This document shows, piece after piece, positions 13,065 to 17,484 of a DNA stretch of 17,484 nucleotides. Source of the stretch: Chloroflexota bacterium (GTDB taxonomy: Bacteria > Chloroflexota > Anaerolineae > Caldilineales > Caldilineaceae). The DNA is taken from the NCBI GenBank assembly GCA_003577365.1, contig QEUY01000008.1:1-17484 (forward strand). Direction: 5' to 3'. A program made the position numbers and the translations under genes. Every line of letters begins with the position of its first letter. The first letter of the stretch is position 1. Below the pieces are notes generated by a model that made no database searches, had not been told where the DNA came from, and saw only the letters and a program-made list of their open reading frames with translations.

Positions 13065-15773
13065 ATGGCTACCCAACCCCGGCTGCGCGCCCACTTCGTC
13101 CTCAGCACCCATTGGGATCGCGAATGGTACGAGTCGTTTCAATTCTATCGCTACCGCCTTGTCCAGTTGCTCGACAAGGTGCTGGCCGGTTTGGAGGATG
13201 GCCGTCTGCGCGGCCCCTTCCAGACCGACGGCCAGTCGATCATCCTAGAGGATTATCTGGAGATCCGGCCTGAGCGCCGCGCCCAGATAGAACGGCTGGC
13301 CGCCGCCGGCAAACTCGTCATCGGCCCCTGGTATGTCCTGCCCGACGAGTTCCTTGTCTCCGGCGAATCGCTGATTCGCAACCTGCAACGCGGCCGCGCC
13401 GTCGCCCGCAGCTTCGGCGCGCCCCCCTCCAACGCCGGCTTTGTGTGTGATCTCTTCGGCCACAACAGCCAGATGCCCCAGATCTTCGCCGGCTTCGGCA
13501 TCCACGGCGGCTTTGTCTGGCGCGGCCTCAACCATCTGCAAACGCGCCATCTGCACTGGCGCGGCGCCGACGGCACCGAGATGCTGGTCTATCGCTTCCC
13601 TGGCGGCGGCTACTGCGATTACGCCTTCCAGGTGCGCCACGCACGCAGCTATGCGTCGGCAGCCGACGACACGCGCGTCGCATCCGACCTGCGCAGCTAC
13701 CTCGAACACGAAGCCGAGCACACCGAGGTCGACGCCCTCCTGCTCTTCGACGGCGGCGACCACGAAGAATGGGACCAGGACGTCTACAGCGCCATGCTCC
13801 GCTTTGGCGAGCAGGAGGACGGCGATTTCGAGATCGTCCACACCAGCCTCGACCACTACCTCGCCGACATCCTGCCCCAGGCCGCACGCGTCGGCGCAAC
13901 CGCCGAAGGCGAACTGCGCGAAGCGGGCCGCCTCTTTGCCGGCGACCAGCAGTGGGTGATCCCGGGCGTCCTCTCCAGCCGCGTCTGGATCAAACAGGCC
14001 AACGCCGCCTGCGAAAGCCTTCTGACCCAGTGGGCCGAACCCTTCTCGACCTTCGCCCATCTGGCGCTCGGCTCCGAAATGCCCGCCGGCTATCTCGACG
14101 TGGCTTGGCAGTGGCTGCTCAAGAACCACCCCCACGACTCGATCTGCGGCTGCAGCATCGATGTCGTGCATGAGGATATGAAGTATCGCTTCAGCCAAGC
14201 ACGCCAGATCGCCAACCGCGTCACGCTCGAAGCCACACGCCAGATCGCCGCCTCCGTCACCGGCGATCTCTCGGACGACGAACTGCGCGTGGCCGTCTTT
14301 AACCCCCTTCCTCATCCCCTGGACGAAACCGCCGAGCTGACGCTCCAGATCCCAACCCACTGGCCGCAGTTCAACGAATTCTTCGGCTTTGAACCCAAGC
14401 CCGCCTTTCGCATCTACGGCCCCGACGGCGTCGAACTGCCCTATCAGCGGCTGCGCCAAACTACCGACCGGCGCAAGGTACGCCTGTATCCCACCAAGTT
14501 CCCCGAAGCCTACACCACCCATGACGTGACCGTCAGTCTCCCCTTAACCGTTCCGGCGCTGGGCTACACCACCTTGACCGTCCGCGCCCCACACGACCGC
14601 AGCGCCACGCGCCACCCCGCCACGCCAGGGCTGGCAACCAGCGAGCGCAGCATGGCCAACGAGGCGCTCGCCGTCACTATCGAATCCAACGGCAGCCTCA
14701 CGGTTCACGACAAACGCAGCGGCGAGACCTACACTCGCTGGCTCACCTTCGAGGATTGCGCCGACATCGGCGACGGCTGGTATCATGGCGAGGCCGTCAA
14801 CGACCAGACCTTTGTCTCGACTGCCAGCCGCGCCGCCGTGGCGCTCGTTCACAACGGCCCGCAGCTCACGACCTTCCGCATCCGCACTGCCCTGCAGATC
14901 CCCGAAGCCTTCGACTTCGACGCCACCATGCAGCGCAGCGCCCGCCTGACCGACCTTGTCGTCGACAGCCTGGTCAGCCTGCGCCCCGGCCTGCCGCGCA
15001 TCGAGGTCGAAACCACGGTCCGCAACGTTGCCGCCGACCATCGCTTGCGCGTCCTCTTCCCCAGCGGCGTCGACGCCGCGACCTACTGGGCCGACACCCC
15101 CTTCGATGTCGTCGAACGGCCTATCGCCCTCGCTCCCGATAACTACCTCTACCGCGAGTTGGAGGTCGAAACCAAGCCACAGCAGACCTGGACGGCTGTC
15201 CAGTCCGGCAGCCGCGGCCTCGCCGTCATCAGCGCCGGGCTGCATGAATCCGCGGTGTGCGACCTGCCCGAACGGACGCTGGCGCTCACGCTGCTGCGCA
15301 GCACACGCCGCACCGTCTTCACCGACGGCGAACCCGGCGGCCTCCTCATCGGCGACCTGACCTTCCGCTACTGGCTTGTGCCGCTGGCCGGCGCGCCCGA
15401 CCCCGCCCATTTGCTCCGGCTGGGCCGCCAGCTTGCAGGCGGTTTGCGCGATGTGCAACTCCGCGCAGAGGATGTTACACTTCACCGCACAGCCACGCCC
15501 CTGCCGCCAAGCGCGTCACTGTGCACCGTGGAAGGCGCAGCCATCCTCACCAGCCTGCGTGCCGTCGCCGGGGGCGTCGAAGTCCGGGCCTACAACCCAA
15601 CCAACGAAGTGGTTCAGGTGGGCTTCAGTTGGGGCGACCATGCGCCATTCACCCAGGCCATTCCGGTCAACTTCGACGGCGAGGTCGTTGCGCCGTCGCT
15701 TCCCGTGACAGACGGGCAGTGCCACGTCGAGCTTGCCAGGAAGAAAATTATCACGCTTCGTTTCGAACCTTAG
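13065..15773 (+). CDS. GH38 alpha-mannosidase (alpha-mannosyl hydrolase)
   Basis: Seen: 902 residues from ATG 13065, with GAGG about 9 bases upstream. The N-terminal GH38 domain opens with STHWDREWY; H16 and D18 are zinc ligands, and D129 in FVCDLFGHNSQ is the nucleophile. The middle domain contains KNHPHDSICGCSIDVVHEDM, a conserved GH38 segment, and C-terminal beta domains follow to the end. No signal peptide is visible, so the enzyme is cytosolic. The length matches bacterial GH38 enzymes such as MngB (about 880). Known: the family is retaining and cleaves alpha-mannosides; MngB cleaves mannosylglycerate, but as the phosphorylated form from a PTS, and no PTS is here. Inference: it cleaves an ABC-imported mannoside or mannosylglycerate-like compound. 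It follows the isomerase by 35 bases and precedes the RibA fusion by 20. Confidence 0.93.
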   Translation: MATQPRLRAHFVLSTHWDREWYESFQFYRYRLVQLLDKVLAGLEDGRLRGPFQTDGQSIILEDYLEIRPERRAQIERLAAAGKLVIGPWYVLPDEFLVSGESLIRNLQRGRAVARSFGAPPSNAGFVCDLFGHNSQMPQIFAGFGIHGGFVWRGLNHLQTRHLHWRGADGTEMLVYRFPGGGYCDYAFQVRHARSYASAADDTRVASDLRSYLEHEAEHTEVDALLLFDGGDHEEWDQDVYSAMLRFGEQEDGDFEIVHTSLDHYLADILPQAARVGATAEGELREAGRLFAGDQQWVIPGVLSSRVWIKQANAACESLLTQWAEPFSTFAHLALGSEMPAGYLDVAWQWLLKNHPHDSICGCSIDVVHEDMKYRFSQARQIANRVTLEATRQIAASVTGDLSDDELRVAVFNPLPHPLDETAELTLQIPTHWPQFNEFFGFEPKPAFRIYGPDGVELPYQRLRQTTDRRKVRLYPTKFPEAYTTHDVTVSLPLTVPALGYTTLTVRAPHDRSATRHPATPGLATSERSMANEALAVTIESNGSLTVHDKRSGETYTRWLTFEDCADIGDGWYHGEAVNDQTFVSTASRAAVALVHNGPQLTTFRIRTALQIPEAFDFDATMQRSARLTDLVVDSLVSLRPGLPRIEVETTVRNVAADHRLRVLFPSGVDAATYWADTPFDVVERPIALAPDNYLYRELEVETKPQQTWTAVQSGSRGLAVISAGLHESAVCDLPERTLALTLLRSTRRTVFTDGEPGGLLIGDLTFRYWLVPLAGAPDPAHLLRLGRQLAGGLRDVQLRAEDVTLHRTATPLPPSASLCTVEGAAILTSLRAVAGGVEVRAYNPTNEVVQVGFSWGDHAPFTQAIPVNFDGEVVAPSLPVTDGQCHVELARKKIITLRFEP

Positions 15774-15793
15774 CTAGACGCTACGATCTATCT

Positions 15794-17227
15794 ATGCAGC
15801 CAGCATCTGTCCGGCGCACCATTTGCGCCCGCATCCCAACGCCTGAAGGCGAGTACCAACTCTGCCACTATGCCGACGAGCGCAATCAAAAGGAGCACCT
15901 TGCCCTCGTCATGGGAGGTGTGGCCGGCCAAGACGGAGTGCTGGTGCGGGTCCATTCTGAATGTTTTACCGGTGACGTGCTTGGCTCGCAGCGCTGCGAC
16001 TGCGGTGAGCAGTTGCACCGCGCCATGCGCCTCATCGCCCAGGAGGGCGCGGGTATCATCCTCTATCTGCGCCAAGAGGGGCGGGGCATCGGGCTGGAGC
16101 AAAAGCTGCGCGCCTACAACCTGCAGGACCAGGGCTACGACACGGTAGACGCCAATCTGATGCTGGGCCATCAAGCGGACGAACGCGAATACTCCGCCGC
16201 GGCCGCCATGCTGCGCGATCTGGGAGTGCGCTCGATCCGCTTGATGACCAATAACCCAGACAAGATCGACCGGCTCACCGGCCTGGGCATCGCCATCGTC
16301 GACCGCATCGCGCTGGAACCGACCGTCACCCCCGACAACGCCGCCTATCTGGCAACCAAGGCGCAGCGCATGCGCCATCTGCTCAGCCTGCCCATCCTCG
16401 CCAACGGCGCTGCGGCGACCGGCATCGGCCTGCCTGTGCAGATCAGCAGCCAGATCGAATCGATCCAGCAGCGCGCCGCCGGCCACTTCCGGCGCAGCGG
16501 CTCGCCCTTCGTCACCCTCAGCTATGCCCAGTCGCTCGACGGCGCCATCGGCACACAGGACGGCGGGCCGCTGCTGCTCAGCGGCCCCACTTCGCTGCGC
16601 GTGACCCATGCCCTGCGCGCCGCCCACGATGCCATCCTGGTCGGGATCGGCACCGTGCTGGCCGACGACCCGCAGTTGACCGTGCGCTTGGTCGAAGGCA
16701 GCCACCCCCAACCCATTGTAGTCGACAGCCATCTGCGTTTCCCGCTACAGGCGCGTCTGCTGGCCCACCCCAAAGGTCCCTGGATCGCCCATGTTGACGC
16801 CCGCGCCGGCGGCCAGGCAATTGCCTACGCCAACGGCCCTATGCCTGCCGCGGCACGTCTCCAGGATGCTGGGGCGCGCCTGCTCGCGCTGCCTGCCAAC
16901 GCCGAAGGGCAGGTCGACCTGGAAGCGCTGCTCGCCGAGTTAGGCCGCATCGGTATCCAAAGCTTGATGGTGGAGGGGGGCGCACGCATCATCGGCAGCC
17001 TCCTGGCGCACAGCCTGGCCCACTTTGCCGTGCTGACCATTGTCCCCCGCTTTGCCAAAGGGCAGCGCATCCCCTTGGCAAGGCTGCCCCAACCGACCGT
17101 CGATCTGCTGGACCCGGCCTACATCCAGACCGGCCAAGACGTGATGGTCTGGAGCGCGCTGTCCCATCCGGAACGACAACCCCTCCAGCCCGCGCCACCC
17201 ACTGCCGGCGCTCAACCGCCTGCCTAA
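15794..17227 (+). CDS. ribA: GTP cyclohydrolase II fused to RibD-type reductase domain
   Basis: Seen: 477 residues from ATG 15794. Residues about 1-200 are GTP cyclohydrolase II: zinc cysteines C57, C68 and C70 in SECFTGDVLGSQRCDCG, then LRQEGRGIGLEQKLRAYNLQ, D129 and R131, and LMTNNPDKI. All sit three residues later than in E. coli RibA. After a linker, residues about 235-450 are a RibD C-terminal reductase: FVTLSYAQSLDGAIG, ILVGIGTVLADDPQLTVR and SLMVEGGARIIGSLL. A proline-rich tail ends the protein. Known: GCH II opens GTP to a diaminopyrimidine; the RibD reductase acts after a deaminase. Odd: the intervening deaminase domain is missing, as is DHBP synthase, and no clear ribosome site precedes the start. 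Start choice rests on the family N-terminus. It could serve riboflavin or another pyrimidine/flavin-derived compound. Confidence 0.9.
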   Translation: MQPASVRRTICARIPTPEGEYQLCHYADERNQKEHLALVMGGVAGQDGVLVRVHSECFTGDVLGSQRCDCGEQLHRAMRLIAQEGAGIILYLRQEGRGIGLEQKLRAYNLQDQGYDTVDANLMLGHQADEREYSAAAAMLRDLGVRSIRLMTNNPDKIDRLTGLGIAIVDRIALEPTVTPDNAAYLATKAQRMRHLLSLPILANGAAATGIGLPVQISSQIESIQQRAAGHFRRSGSPFVTLSYAQSLDGAIGTQDGGPLLLSGPTSLRVTHALRAAHDAILVGIGTVLADDPQLTVRLVEGSHPQPIVVDSHLRFPLQARLLAHPKGPWIAHVDARAGGQAIAYANGPMPAAARLQDAGARLLALPANAEGQVDLEALLAELGRIGIQSLMVEGGARIIGSLLAHSLAHFAVLTIVPRFAKGQRIPLARLPQPTVDLLDPAYIQTGQDVMVWSALSHPERQPLQPAPPTAGAQPPA

Positions 17228-17484
17228 TGTCCACACGCTTCACCGTCTATTTCGACGCGCCCTATCGGGTGGCCGTACGCGAGGAGCCGATCCCCTCCCC
17301 GCGCCAAGATCAATACCTGGTCCAGACCCAAGCCTCGGCCATCAGCGCTGGCACCGAAATGCTCTTCTACCGCGGTCTAGTCCCACCCGGCATGGCCGCC
17401 GACGCCACGCTGGCCGGCCTCGCCGCCCCGGTCTCCTACCCGATTGCCTATGGCTATGCTGCGGTAGGCCAAGTCATCGCCTGT
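17227..17484 (+). CDS. MDR-family dehydrogenase lacking N-terminal zinc ligands (partial, cut by right edge)
   Basis: Seen: 86 residues from ATG 17227. The start overlaps the upstream stop by one base (TAATG), so translation is coupled to the RibA fusion. The sequence MSTRFTVYFDAPYRVAVREE begins a medium-chain dehydrogenase fold. VQTQASAISAGTEMLFYRG and PIAYGYAAVGQV align with the GVCGSD and GHE-xx-G regions of zinc alcohol dehydrogenases, but the zinc Cys is replaced by Ala-Gly-Thr-Glu and the GHE by GYA. Known: the S-A-I-S-x-G-T-E motif occurs in BchC-like and related MDR proteins that lack the catalytic zinc site. Inference: an NAD(P)-dependent oxidoreductase acting with the RibA fusion. 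Most of the protein, including the Rossmann domain, lies outside the window. Confidence 0.75.
   Translation, partial: MSTRFTVYFDAPYRVAVREEPIPSPRQDQYLVQTQASAISAGTEMLFYRGLVPPGMAADATLAGLAAPVSYPIAYGYAAVGQVIAC

Noticed and set aside
13245..14522. 425-codon open frame on the minus strand
   Set aside because: Antisense to GH38, whose catalytic motifs are intact. The translation is Gly/Ala/Val-rich with no recognisable domain.
14544..15485. 313-codon open frame on the minus strand
   Set aside because: Antisense to the GH38 C-terminal region and lacking any motif or ribosome site.
15774..15793. FMN riboswitch before the RibA fusion
   Set aside because: Only 20 bases separate it from GH38, far too short for the aptamer, and no RFN-like element is visible in the end of the GH38 gene.
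15788..16732. 314-codon open frame on the minus strand
   Set aside because: Antisense to the RibA-RibD_C fusion, whose zinc and active-site motifs are clear; the antisense translation has none.

Overview
The window is high-GC bacterial DNA with tightly packed genes for carbohydrate uptake and breakdown. I infer Chloroflexota, perhaps the Caldilineales/Anaerolineae side. The reasons are GC content, a Tat-exported sugar-binding lipoprotein with a Cys-Pro-Ala-Pro-type linker after the lipobox, and the mix of molybdenum hydroxylase, GH38 mannosidase and multiple xylose-isomerase-like TIM barrels. No rRNA or other universal marker is present, so the lineage is only an inference. No mobile element, tRNA, rRNA or CRISPR array was seen.

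Layout, left to right. (1) 1-1800, minus: the large molybdopterin subunit of a xanthine dehydrogenase/CoxL-family hydroxylase, cut by the left edge. (2) 1801-2134: divergent control region with a 24-bp perfect palindrome and a 10-bp tandem repeat. (3) 2135-3097, plus: an aldo/keto reductase, convergent with (4). (4) 3138-8002, minus: a five-gene operon read right to left: zinc alcohol dehydrogenase (GTG start), hexulose-6-phosphate-synthase-like HUMPS protein, LarA-like (DUF2088) protein, sugar phosphate isomerase/epimerase, SDR oxidoreductase. (5) 8003-8450: a second divergent control region with a good sigma-70-type promoter carrying an inverted repeat. (6) 8451-15773, plus: ABC sugar-binding lipoprotein, two permeases, a second xylose-isomerase-like TIM barrel, and a 902-residue GH38 alpha-mannosidase. 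(7) 15794-17484, plus: a fusion of GTP cyclohydrolase II with a RibD-type reductase domain, whose stop codon overlaps the start of an MDR dehydrogenase lacking the usual zinc ligands and cut by the right edge.

How they may work together (inference). The ABC system, whose ATPase is not in the window, would import a mannose-containing oligosaccharide or glycoside that GH38 hydrolyses inside the cell. The oxidoreductases, the LarA-like protein, the two isomerases and the HUMPS lyase/synthase would interconvert the released sugar, sugar acid or polyol. The substrate is not determined. The most unusual parts are the minus-strand operon, which pairs a putative nickel-pincer hydroxyacid epimerase with a HUMPS enzyme that lacks its usual isomerase partner, and the RibA-RibD_C fusion coupled to an atypical dehydrogenase. 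The latter suggests a flavin- or pterin-precursor pathway outside ordinary riboflavin synthesis.
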